This document shows positions 26,359 to 34,428 of a stretch of 64,000 nucleotides of DNA, piece after piece. This DNA is from CAJQGY01 sp964417685 (lineage in GTDB: Bacteria > Pseudomonadota > Gammaproteobacteria > Magnimaribacterales > D2472). Every line of letters begins with the position of its first letter. The stretch's first letter is position 1. The notes under the pieces were generated by a model. It was not told the origin of the DNA. It did not search any database and saw only the letters and a list, made by a program, of their open reading frames with translations. A program made the translations under genes and the position numbers. The stretch covers positions 1 to 64,000 of the forward strand of contig CAYQIT010000002.1 of NCBI GenBank assembly GCA_964417685.1. Reading direction: 5' to 3'.

Positions 26359-26715
26359 ATGGCAAGGATAGCTGGAGTTAATATTCCTGAAAACAAACAT
26401 GTAGAGATTTCTCTTACACATATATTTGGAATTGGCAGAACTACTGCTCAGACGATATGTAAAGAGCTAAAGATTGACTATACAAGAAAAATATCTGACC
26501 TTACTGAAGATGAGATTGAGTTAATTAGGGTTTCAGTTGCTAAAATAAATGTAGAAGGCGATCTAAGAAGAGAGATAAGCACTAATATAAAAAGATTAAT
26601 GGATCTCAAGTCATATAGAGGAGTAAGACACAGAAGAAAACTCCCAACAAGAGGTCAGAGAACTAAAACAAATGCCAGAACTAGAAAAGGCGCTAAAAAA
26701 CCAATGAGAGGTTAA
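26359..26715 (+). CDS. rpsM: 30S ribosomal protein S13
   Basis: S13 contacts the P-site tRNA and forms bridges to the large subunit. The 118 residues equal E. coli. It begins MARIAGVNIPENKHVEISLT and has the signature DLKSYRGVRHRRKLPTRGQRT near residues 82-102, followed by a basic tail. The 3-nt distance to rpmJ leaves no spacer for the S4-binding leader that precedes rpsM in E. coli. Confidence 0.97.
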   Translation: MARIAGVNIPENKHVEISLTHIFGIGRTTAQTICKELKIDYTRKISDLTEDEIELIRVSVAKINVEGDLRREISTNIKRLMDLKSYRGVRHRRKLPTRGQRTKTNARTRKGAKKPMRG

Positions 26716-26720
26716 TAAAG

Positions 26721-27098
26721 ATGGCAGTAAAAGGAAAAAAATCCAAAAAGATTGTTACTGATGGAGTGGCGCATATTCACTCTTCTTTCAACAATACAAT
26801 TGTAACCATAACTGACAAGCAGGGTAATACTGTTTGCTGGGCAACATCTGGAGGCTCAGGTTTTAAAGGCTCAAGAAAAAGCACACCTTTTGCTGCACAG
26901 ATAGCTGCTGAAAAGGCTGGAAATACTGCAAAAGAGTTTGGAATGATTAATTTGGATGTAAAAGTTAAAGGTCCTGGCGGGGGAAGAGAGTCTGCTATTA
27001 GGTCTTTAAATGCATGTGGATTAAAAATTAAAAGTATAACTGACGTCACCCCATTACCACATAATGGGTGTAGACCATCTAAGAAAAGAAGAGTTTAA
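26721..27098 (+). CDS. rpsK: 30S ribosomal protein S11
   Basis: S11 lies in the 30S platform near the anti-Shine-Dalgarno region. The 125-residue protein (E. coli 129) shows GVAHIHSSFNNTIVTITDKQGN near residues 15-36 and the C-terminal signature SITDVTPLPHNGCRPSKKRRV. Five nucleotides separate it from rpsM. Confidence 0.97.
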   Translation: MAVKGKKSKKIVTDGVAHIHSSFNNTIVTITDKQGNTVCWATSGGSGFKGSRKSTPFAAQIAAEKAGNTAKEFGMINLDVKVKGPGGGRESAIRSLNACGLKIKSITDVTPLPHNGCRPSKKRRV

Positions 27099-27109
27099 CG
27101 GAGAAGTAA

Positions 27110-27730
27110 ATGGCTAGATATAGAGGACCATCACTAAGACTTTCAAGAAGAGAAGGGACTGATCTTTTCCTTAAAAGTGGAGTAAGAGCAATTGAATCAA
27201 AATGTAACATGGACTCGCCTCCTGGAGCTCAGGGTGCTAGAAGAGGAAGGTTGTCTGATTACGGTTTACAGCTAAGAGAAAAACAAAAAGTTAGAAGAAT
27301 GTATGGAGTTTTAGAGAAGCAATTTAGAAATTACTATAAAAAAGCAGCATCTCAAAAAGGAAATACAGGTGAAAACCTATTATCTTTGCTTGAAAAAAGG
27401 CTTGATAATGTTGTTTATAGAATGGGCTTTGGATGTACTAGAGCAGAAGCTAGGCAAATGGTTTCTCATAAAGCATTTAAGGTTAACGGACAGGTTGTAA
27501 ATATACCTTCTTATCAGGTTCAAGATGGCGATGAAATTGAAGTAAGAGAGAGAAAAAAATCACATCTTAGAATCGCTTCTGCATTAAAAATAGCAGCTTC
27601 ACGTGAAGAGTGTGATTGGGTTGAAGTTGATGATAAAAATTTAAAAGGGGTATTTAAATCAGCTCCAGATAGAGCAGATTTAGGAACAGAAATTAACGAA
27701 AATCTTATTATTGAGCTTTACTCAAAATAA
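27110..27730 (+). CDS. rpsD: 30S ribosomal protein S4
   Basis: S4 nucleates assembly of the 30S body and is the alpha-operon repressor in E. coli. The 206 residues equal E. coli. It has GAQGARRGRLSDYGLQLREKQKVRRMYGVLEKQF and the S4 RNA-binding signature RLDNVVYRMGFGCTRAEARQMVSHKAF near residues 98-124. The zinc cysteines of the C+ form are absent. Confidence 0.97.
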   Translation: MARYRGPSLRLSRREGTDLFLKSGVRAIESKCNMDSPPGAQGARRGRLSDYGLQLREKQKVRRMYGVLEKQFRNYYKKAASQKGNTGENLLSLLEKRLDNVVYRMGFGCTRAEARQMVSHKAFKVNGQVVNIPSYQVQDGDEIEVRERKKSHLRIASALKIAASREECDWVEVDDKNLKGVFKSAPDRADLGTEINENLIIELYSK

Positions 27731-27751
27731 GAAATAAAGGCGGATAAAATT

Positions 27752-28717
27752 ATGCAAACATCAGTAATAGATTTACTAGTCCCAACAGAAATTCAAGTTG
27801 ATGACATTTCACCAACTTTATCCAAGGTCACACTTGAACCTTTAGAGAGAGGTTTCGGCCACACTCTTGGCAATGCGCTTAGAAGGATTTTATTATCATC
27901 TATGCCTGGAGCAGCAGTTACAGATGTTGTTATTGATGGTATTACTCATGAATACAGCACTATTGAAGGTGTTAGAGAAGATGTTATTGATATTCTTCTA
28001 AATATCAAAGATATGCCTGTTAAAGTGATTGAAGGCGACACTGCAGAAATTGTGCTTGATGTAACAGGTCCATGCGATGTGCTTGCATCATCATTTGAAG
28101 TGCCAGGCAATGTTGAACTTGTGGATCAAGACTTTCACGTTGCATCAATAATTGACAAAGTAAACTTAAAAATGACTTTAACCGTTAAAACAGGGAGAGG
28201 TTATGAGCCAGCAGACCTTCGAGACGATGAAGATAGAGTGGTTGGTGGTTTAAAAGTAGATGCTTCTTACAGCCCTGTTAAAAGAATTTCGTATAATGTT
28301 GATAATGCAAGATTTGAAAAAAGAACTGACTTAGACAAGCTATTAATTGAGCTTGAAACGGATGGAACCCTTGATCCAAAAATGGCTATCGAGCATGCAG
28401 CTACTATATTCCAACAACAGCTTAGCGCATTTGTTGATTTAGATGCAATTGCAGAGCAGGAAGCTAAAAAAGATCAAAATGATTTTGATCCATTGCTACT
28501 CAGATCAATTGAAGAGCTTGAGCTAACAGTACGTTCTACCAACTGTCTGAAAGCTGAGAGCATATTTTTAATTGGAGATTTAATACATAGATCAGAATTT
28601 GACCTTTTGAAAACCCCTAATTTTGGAAAAAAATCGCTTAACGAAATCAAAGATGTATTAGCATCAAAGAACTTATCATTAGGCATGACAGTTGAAAATT
28701 GGCCACCATTAGGATAA
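27752..28717 (+). CDS. rpoA: DNA-directed RNA polymerase subunit alpha
   Basis: Alpha dimerises to start RNA polymerase assembly, and its C-terminal domain contacts UP elements and activators. The 321 residues (E. coli 329) include EPLERGFGHTLGNALRRILLSSMPGAAV near residues 30-57. The C-terminal domain (about 245-321) has LRSIEELELTVRSTNCLKAESI and the KKSLNEIKDVL helix. It sits between rpsD and rplQ as usual. Confidence 0.98.
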   Translation: MQTSVIDLLVPTEIQVDDISPTLSKVTLEPLERGFGHTLGNALRRILLSSMPGAAVTDVVIDGITHEYSTIEGVREDVIDILLNIKDMPVKVIEGDTAEIVLDVTGPCDVLASSFEVPGNVELVDQDFHVASIIDKVNLKMTLTVKTGRGYEPADLRDDEDRVVGGLKVDASYSPVKRISYNVDNARFEKRTDLDKLLIELETDGTLDPKMAIEHAATIFQQQLSAFVDLDAIAEQEAKKDQNDFDPLLLRSIEELELTVRSTNCLKAESIFLIGDLIHRSEFDLLKTPNFGKKSLNEIKDVLASKNLSLGMTVENWPPLG

Positions 28718-28723
28718 AAAAAG

Positions 28724-29134
28724 ATGAGACATAGAAAAGCAGGAAGAAAACTAAATAGAAATTCATCGCATAGAAAGGCTCTATTTAAAAATCTTTCGAT
28801 AGCACTTATTGAGCAAGATATTATTAGAACAACTCTGCCAAAAGCAAAAGAGCTTAGAAGATTTATTGAGCCACTAATTACTCTTGCAAAAGTAGATAGT
28901 GTTGCAAATAGAAGACTGGCTTTTAATAAACTTCGTTCAGACTCAGCTGTGGGAAAACTATTCTCTACTGTTGCTGTTAATTCAAAAGATAGAAATGGCG
29001 GTTACACAAGAATAATTAAAGCTGGTTTTAGGCCTGGTGATAAGGCTGATATGGCATATATCGAACTTGTTGACAGAGACCTTGGTAATGCTGATCAAGA
29101 TACCCCAGAAACTGAAGAAAACTCAGCAGCTTAA
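28724..29134 (+). CDS. rplQ: 50S ribosomal protein L17
   Basis: L17 lies near the tunnel exit. The 136-residue protein (E. coli 127) begins MRHRKAGRKLNRNSSHRKAL and includes TRIIKAGFRPGDKADMAYIELVDR. An acidic tail of about 17 residues (NADQDTPETEENSAA) follows. Its stop overlaps the convergent uvrA stop by 4 nt (palindrome TTAA, 29131-29134). The operon terminator lies inside uvrA. Confidence 0.97.
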   Translation: MRHRKAGRKLNRNSSHRKALFKNLSIALIEQDIIRTTLPKAKELRRFIEPLITLAKVDSVANRRLAFNKLRSDSAVGKLFSTVAVNSKDRNGGYTRIIKAGFRPGDKADMAYIELVDRDLGNADQDTPETEENSAA

Positions 29135-31953
29135 CTTAAGATTTGTTTTAGAAAGGTTCCTGTATAGGAACCTTTTTTGTTTGCCACATCCTCTGGAGTC
29201 CCACTTGCAACAATAGTTCCACCTTCGCTTCCTCCTTCCGGCCCAAGGTCAATTATCCAATCAGCTGTTTTGATGACATCTAAATTGTGTTCAATGACAA
29301 CAATGGTATTTCCTTGATCTTTTAATCTTTTCAATACATTCATCAATAACTCTATATCTGCAAAATGAAGACCTGTTGTAGGCTCGTCAAGTATAAAGAG
29401 GGTTTTGCCTGTGCTTCTTTTAGAAAGTTCTTTTGCAAGTTTTATTCTCTGCGCTTCTCCTCCCGAGAGAGTTATGGCCGACTGACCAAGCGTAATATAG
29501 CCTAAACCAACGTCATTTAAAGTAACTAGTTTATTTTTTATAGCAGGATGAGCGTCAAAAAAAGCTAAGGCTTCTTCTACTGTCATATTCAAAATATCAC
29601 TTATATTTTTATCCTTGAATTTAACCTCTAAGGTTTGTTCATTGTATCTATGCCCATTACATACATCACACATAACATACACATCAGCTAAAAAATGCAT
29701 TTCTACTTTAGTCATGCCATCCCCTTGGCAAGCTTCACATCTTCCACCTTTTACATTAAAACTAAACCTACCAGGTTTATAACCTCTTGATCTAGCCTCA
29801 ACGGTTTGTGATAGTAGATCTCTAATATGAGAAAATAGTCCTGTGTATGTTGCTGGATTAGATCTAGGAGTTCTTCCAATAGGAGACTGATCAATGTTGA
29901 TTACTTTGTCTAGATTCTCCAATCCATCAATCTTTTGGCATTTAACTTCCTTAGTCAGCTTTGATTTATTTAAAATAAATGAACTTAATGGAAGGAGAGT
30001 TTGGTTTATTAATGATGATTTGCCCGAACCGGAAACCCCAGTAATACAAGTAAAAAGCCCAACAGGTATTTGAGCTGAAACATTTTTTAGATTATTTTCT
30101 TGAGATTTGATAATGTGAATGAACTTATCAGATGGTTTCTTTCGAATGCTTGGAATTGAAATTTGTTTTTCACCAGAAAGATATTTTGCAGTTATAGAAT
30201 TTTTATTATTTAGAATTTCTTCTAAAGCTCCCTCTGCGCAGATTTCTCCGCCATGCTTACCAGCACCTGGTCCAATATCTATAATATGGTCAGCACATCT
30301 AATAGCCTCTTCATCATGTTCTACAACAATGACTGTATTACCTAAATTTTTTAGGTTGTTGAGAGTTTTTATTAATTTTTCATTATCTCTTTGGTGCAAT
30401 CCAATCGATGGCTCATCAAGGACGTAAGTAACACCAACAAGACCAGATCCAATTTGTGAAGCCAACCTTATTCTTTGTGCTTCACCTCCAGAGAGGCTCT
30501 CAGCACTTCTCTCTAGTGTTAGATAACTAAGACCAACATCCTCCAAGAAAGTTAACCTGTCAGTTATCTCTTTTAATATTTTCTCAGCAATTTTGAGCTC
30601 AGATCCATCTAACTTCATATTCTCAATGAATGCCAACGCATCATTGATTCTAAGAGAAGTGATTGAACCTATAGCTGTATCATTTATAAAAACATTTCTA
30701 GCTATTTTATTTAATCTTGAGCCATTGCAAACATTACATGCACTTTTAGACATAAGTTTTGATAGTTCCTCTCTTATGTATTCAGAATCAGTTTCTTTAA
30801 ACCTTCTTTCAGTGCTGGGAATAATACCTTCAAACTTGTGCTTTCTAACAATTCTACTTCCACTCCTAAACCTATGAGAGAAGTCAACTTTATCTTTTGA
30901 ACCCCATAATATAATTTCTTTTATCTCATTTGGATAATCTTTCCATAGAGTGGTAAGGCTAAAGTTATAATGAGCAGCTAAGCATTTTAGTTGGTAAAAA
31001 TAAAATCTATTTCGTCTAGTCCATCCTTTTATAGCACCATTACTTATAGATACTTCTTCATCCTGAATTAATCTTTTCTCATTAAAATATTGGATTACTC
31101 CAAGACCATCACATTTTTCACATGCCCCATATGGGTTATTAAATGAAAACATTCTTGGTTCCAACTCTGGGATGCTATAACCACACTGCGAGCATGAAAA
31201 GTTTGATGAAAATAATTTTATTTCTTTGTTTGAATTTATTTCTTCAACTTCTACAAGACCATCAGATAACAAGAGTGAAGTCTCAATTGATTCAGAAAGT
31301 CTTGATCTGGTTTCATCAGTTTTTTTTAAAATTATTCTATCAATGACTGCAGCAATATCATGCTTCTTGTTTTTTTCTAATTCAGGAAATTCCTCAATTG
31401 GGTAAACTTCACCATCGACTTTTACTCTTACGTACCCAGCCTTTCTTAAATCTTCATAAACAGCATGATGTTCTCCTTTCTTACCTCTAATCACTGGAGC
31501 TAACACTATTAACTTTGAGCCCTCTTTCATTTCAAAGATATCATTACATATTTCCGTAACAGTCTTTGCAGCAAGCTCTTCATTGTGGTCAGGGCAAGTA
31601 GGAATACCTATTCGTGCATATAATAGTCTTAGATAATCATAAATTTCAGTAACAGTTCCAACTGTTGATCTTGGATTATGAGATGTTGCCTTTTGTTCAA
31701 TTGATATAGCTGGTGATAGGCCTTCAATTTGATCAACATCTGGTTTTTCCATCATTGACAGAAACTGTCTTGCATATGTTGATAAGGACTCAACATATCT
31801 TCTTTGACCTTCGGCATATAGAGTGTCAAAAGCAAGAGAAGACTTTCCTGAACCAGAAAGTCCAGTAATAACTATTATTTTATTTCTAGGTATCTCAAGG
31901 CTTATATTTTTCAAATTATGTGTTCGAGCACCTTTGATGTAAATATTGTCCAT
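29131..31953 (-). CDS. uvrA: excinuclease ABC subunit A
   Basis: UvrA is the damage-recognition ATPase of nucleotide excision repair. The 940 residues equal the E. coli length. It has two ABC modules: Walker A GLSGSGKSS at residues 31-39 and GVSGSGKSS in the second half. Signature motifs LSGGEAQRI occur twice. Zinc sites CSQCG...CEKC and CEACQGDG...CDVC are complete. It diverges from ssb as in E. coli, but the intergenic region shows no CTGT-N8-ACAG LexA box. Confidence 0.98.
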   Translation of the reverse strand: MDNIYIKGARTHNLKNISLEIPRNKIIVITGLSGSGKSSLAFDTLYAEGQRRYVESLSTYARQFLSMMEKPDVDQIEGLSPAISIEQKATSHNPRSTVGTVTEIYDYLRLLYARIGIPTCPDHNEELAAKTVTEICNDIFEMKEGSKLIVLAPVIRGKKGEHHAVYEDLRKAGYVRVKVDGEVYPIEEFPELEKNKKHDIAAVIDRIILKKTDETRSRLSESIETSLLLSDGLVEVEEINSNKEIKLFSSNFSCSQCGYSIPELEPRMFSFNNPYGACEKCDGLGVIQYFNEKRLIQDEEVSISNGAIKGWTRRNRFYFYQLKCLAAHYNFSLTTLWKDYPNEIKEIILWGSKDKVDFSHRFRSGSRIVRKHKFEGIIPSTERRFKETDSEYIREELSKLMSKSACNVCNGSRLNKIARNVFINDTAIGSITSLRINDALAFIENMKLDGSELKIAEKILKEITDRLTFLEDVGLSYLTLERSAESLSGGEAQRIRLASQIGSGLVGVTYVLDEPSIGLHQRDNEKLIKTLNNLKNLGNTVIVVEHDEEAIRCADHIIDIGPGAGKHGGEICAEGALEEILNNKNSITAKYLSGEKQISIPSIRKKPSDKFIHIIKSQENNLKNVSAQIPVGLFTCITGVSGSGKSSLINQTLLPLSSFILNKSKLTKEVKCQKIDGLENLDKVINIDQSPIGRTPRSNPATYTGLFSHIRDLLSQTVEARSRGYKPGRFSFNVKGGRCEACQGDGMTKVEMHFLADVYVMCDVCNGHRYNEQTLEVKFKDKNISDILNMTVEEALAFFDAHPAIKNKLVTLNDVGLGYITLGQSAITLSGGEAQRIKLAKELSKRSTGKTLFILDEPTTGLHFADIELLMNVLKRLKDQGNTIVVIEHNLDVIKTADWIIDLGPEGGSEGGTIVASGTPEDVANKKGSYTGTFLKQILS
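29152..29178 (+). terminator. rho-independent terminator of the alpha operon
   Basis: AAAGGTTCC (29152-29160) and GGAACCTTT (29167-29175) form a 9-bp stem with a TGTATA loop, followed by a run ending at T29178. Read on the plus strand, it lies 18 nt after the rplQ stop, yet is wholly inside the 3' coding part of the opposite-strand uvrA gene. The minus-strand side lacks a good T-tract, so the signal looks one-directional. Confidence 0.85.
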
Positions 31954-32023
31954 AAGAAAGAAATAATCCGTGATGAAAAAATTATTTTGAGTTAAACTTC
32001 ATAGATCATTATAAGAGGTAATT

Positions 32024-32464
32024 ATGAGTAGAGGCGTAAATAAAGTTATTTTAGTTGGAAATTTGGGTCAGAAACCAGAAATGAGATATACGGCGACTCA
32101 ATCCGCAGTTGCTAATCTTTCAATAGCTACTACTGAATCCTGGAAGGATAAAGAGAGTGGTGAGATGAGAGATAAAACAGAATGGCATAGGGTCGTATTT
32201 TTTGGAAAGCTAGCAGAAATTGTTGAAAAGTATCTTGATAAAGGTTCAAGTGTTTACGTAGAAGGAAAGCTTCAAACTAGAAAATGGCAGGACAAGAATG
32301 GAGCTGATAGATGGACAACTGAAATCGTTGGTAATGAATTAACAATGCTTGGATCTAGATCGCAAAACGATGCAGGGATGTCAAGCAATAATCAGACTGA
32401 ATCACCATTTCCATCTGAAGGTGATTCTGGATCAGGCCTAACAGATGACGATATTCCTTTTTAG
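32024..32464 (+). CDS. ssb: single-stranded DNA-binding protein
   Basis: SSB coats single-stranded DNA in replication, recombination and repair. The 146-residue protein has the OB fold (residues about 1-110), beginning MSRGVNKVILVGNLGQKPEMRY. A short Asn/Ser/Gly-rich linker follows, then the acidic tip DDDIPF that docks partner proteins. It is shorter than E. coli SSB (178) through a reduced linker. AAGAGG precedes the ATG. It diverges from uvrA across 70 nt. Confidence 0.97.
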   Translation: MSRGVNKVILVGNLGQKPEMRYTATQSAVANLSIATTESWKDKESGEMRDKTEWHRVVFFGKLAEIVEKYLDKGSSVYVEGKLQTRKWQDKNGADRWTTEIVGNELTMLGSRSQNDAGMSSNNQTESPFPSEGDSGSGLTDDDIPF

Positions 32465-32476
32465 GATTTAACCTAG

Positions 32477-33346
32477 TTGAAGTTTGATACCATTCTCTTT
32501 GAAGAGAAAGATTCCATAGCATTAATAACCTTAAATAGGCCAAAAAAACTTAATGCTTTTAATCAATCAATGCTTTTTGATTTATTAAAGGTATTTGATC
32601 ATTGTGACCAAAGCGATTCCATAAAAGCTATCATAATAACAGGATCAGGAAGGGCATTCTGTGCAGGAGCTGATCTATCCTCTGGTAAAAATACTTTTAA
32701 AAGCGAATTTGATAATACAGGTAAGTATGATGAGGATTTTAATAGAGATTCTGGAGGAATTTTAACTCTTAGGATGTATAGAAGCCTAAAGCCTATTATT
32801 GCAGCTTGCAATGGACCGGCTGTAGGTGTTGGAGCAACTCTCCAATTGGCAGCTGATATTCGAATAGCATCTAACAATGCTGCTTTCTCATTTCCATTTG
32901 CTAAAAGAGGGATTGCTCCTGATGCATGCTCCAGCTGGTTTTTGCCTAAAATAGTTGGCATATCCAAAGCCTTAGAATGGTCATATTCTGGAGAGCTGAT
33001 TAGTTCAGATGATGCATTTGCAAGTGGGCTTATTTCCTATATTTCCTCTACAGAGGATTTAATAAAAGATGCTATAAAAGTAGCAACAAAATTTATTAAA
33101 ACCTCGTCCCCGGTATCAATTGCGCTAACTAGACAAATGATGTGGTCATTATCATCGAGGTCAACTCCTGAAGATGCTCATAAAATCGATTCAAAAGTCA
33201 TTGAAGCAAGAGGTTTATCTGAAGATGCTGCTGAAGGAGTGATTTCATTTTTGGAGAAGAGGAATCCTAGCTTTAAAAACCTAGTTTCAAAAGATATTCC
33301 AAATATTTTTCCATGGGACGAATCACAATTTAGAAAAGAGGACTGA
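32477..33346 (+). CDS. crotonase-superfamily protein (enoyl-CoA hydratase/isomerase-like)
   Basis: The crotonase fold acts on acyl-CoA thioesters. The 289-residue protein has GRAFCAGADLSSG (residues 58-70) and GPAVGVGATLQLAADIRIAS (113-132), which form the oxyanion hole. The two catalytic glutamates of rat enoyl-CoA hydratase are replaced: T121 and F141 occupy those positions by my alignment, and the motif RGIAPDACSSWFLPKIVG follows. A classical hydratase reaction is therefore uncertain. The start is TTG at 32477, 12 nt after ssb, and an Old Yellow Enzyme homologue follows by 1 nt, suggesting a two-gene unit. The substrate is unknown. Confidence 0.85.
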   Translation: MKFDTILFEEKDSIALITLNRPKKLNAFNQSMLFDLLKVFDHCDQSDSIKAIIITGSGRAFCAGADLSSGKNTFKSEFDNTGKYDEDFNRDSGGILTLRMYRSLKPIIAACNGPAVGVGATLQLAADIRIASNNAAFSFPFAKRGIAPDACSSWFLPKIVGISKALEWSYSGELISSDDAFASGLISYISSTEDLIKDAIKVATKFIKTSSPVSIALTRQMMWSLSSRSTPEDAHKIDSKVIEARGLSEDAAEGVISFLEKRNPSFKNLVSKDIPNIFPWDESQFRKED

Positions 33347-33347
33347 A

Positions 33348-34427
33348 ATGTTATTTAATGAATACAAGTTAAAAAATACAACTCTTAGAAATAGAATTGT
33401 AATGGCGCCCATGACTCGAAGTATGTCACCAGGAGGCGTCCCAACAAAAGACGTTGTTGATTATTATCAAAGAAGAGCCAGAGCTAACGTTGGTTTGATT
33501 ATTACTGAAGGAATAGAAATTAGCCATGCTGCTTCAAGTGCATACCCTAATGTACCTAGGCTGGATAGCAAGAAAGCAATTGCTGGTTGGAAAGAGGTGG
33601 TTAGTGGAATAAAAAATACCGGTGGAGCAGTTGTAGGACAATTATGGCATTGTGGCGGATTCAGAAAGCCAGGCATGGGGCCAAATCCTGATGTGCCAGG
33701 TCATACAGCATCAGGATTAACTCGCCCAGGTAAGAATGTAGCTCATCCAATGACAATTGATGATATAAATCAAACAATTGATGCTTATGCTGCTGATGCA
33801 AAGCGTTGTGAAGAGATTGGCTTTGATGGCATTGAAATTCATGGTGCTCATGGTTATTTAATTGATAACTTTTTATGGGAGGGAACAAATATCAGGGATG
33901 ATGACTATGGAGGCTCAATAGAAAACAGGGCAAGATTAGCTACAGAAATTGTTGAGGCAATTAGATCAAATGTTAGTGATGATTTTATTGTTGGTTTTCG
34001 ATTTTCACAATGGAAGCAACAAGACTACAAGGCACGCTTAGCAAATAATGATAAAGAGTTAGCTGAAATGCTGAAAGGACCAACTAATTCAGGTTTAGAC
34101 TACATTCACTCGAGCATGAGAAGGTATTGGGAGCCAGAATTCAAGAAGTCAGATCATAATCTTGCTTATTGGACAAAGAAAATCTCAAAACTTCCCACAA
34201 TAAGTGTTGGTAGTGTAGGTCTTGATTCAGATTTTATAGATATGACTGCTCCAGCCAAACCATCAAATATTAAAAAAGTTATTGAAGATATAAATGATGG
34301 TAAATACGATTTAGTAGCAGTCGGTCGAGCATTACTAGCAGATCATGAATGGGCTCTAAAAATGGAGCAGGGTAGATTAGATGATATTAAACCTTATAAC
34401 GAGGACACTTTAAAAACTTATTTTTAG
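33348..34427 (+). CDS. Old Yellow Enzyme family NADH:flavin oxidoreductase
   Basis: Members of this FMN-dependent TIM-barrel family reduce activated alkenes with NAD(P)H. The 359-residue protein has the N-terminal MAPMTRS motif (residues 19-25), QLWHCGG near 98-104, the substrate-binding pair H165 and H168 in EIHGAHGYL, and FLWEGTNIRDDDYGGSIENR at 175-194. This resembles the NemA/PETN-reductase branch. It directly follows an enoyl-CoA hydratase-like gene, so an acyl- or enone-reducing role is possible. The gene ends 1 nt from the convergent fabB stop. Confidence 0.9.
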   Translation: MLFNEYKLKNTTLRNRIVMAPMTRSMSPGGVPTKDVVDYYQRRARANVGLIITEGIEISHAASSAYPNVPRLDSKKAIAGWKEVVSGIKNTGGAVVGQLWHCGGFRKPGMGPNPDVPGHTASGLTRPGKNVAHPMTIDDINQTIDAYAADAKRCEEIGFDGIEIHGAHGYLIDNFLWEGTNIRDDDYGGSIENRARLATEIVEAIRSNVSDDFIVGFRFSQWKQQDYKARLANNDKELAEMLKGPTNSGLDYIHSSMRRYWEPEFKKSDHNLAYWTKKISKLPTISVGSVGLDSDFIDMTAPAKPSNIKKVIEDINDGKYDLVAVGRALLADHEWALKMEQGRLDDIKPYNEDTLKTYF

Positions 34428-34428
34428 T

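Noticed and set aside
31987..32015. TTGAGT-17-TATAAG as ssb promoter
   Set aside because: The -10 would overlap the AAGAGG ribosome-binding site and place the start at the ATG, incompatible with that site being used.
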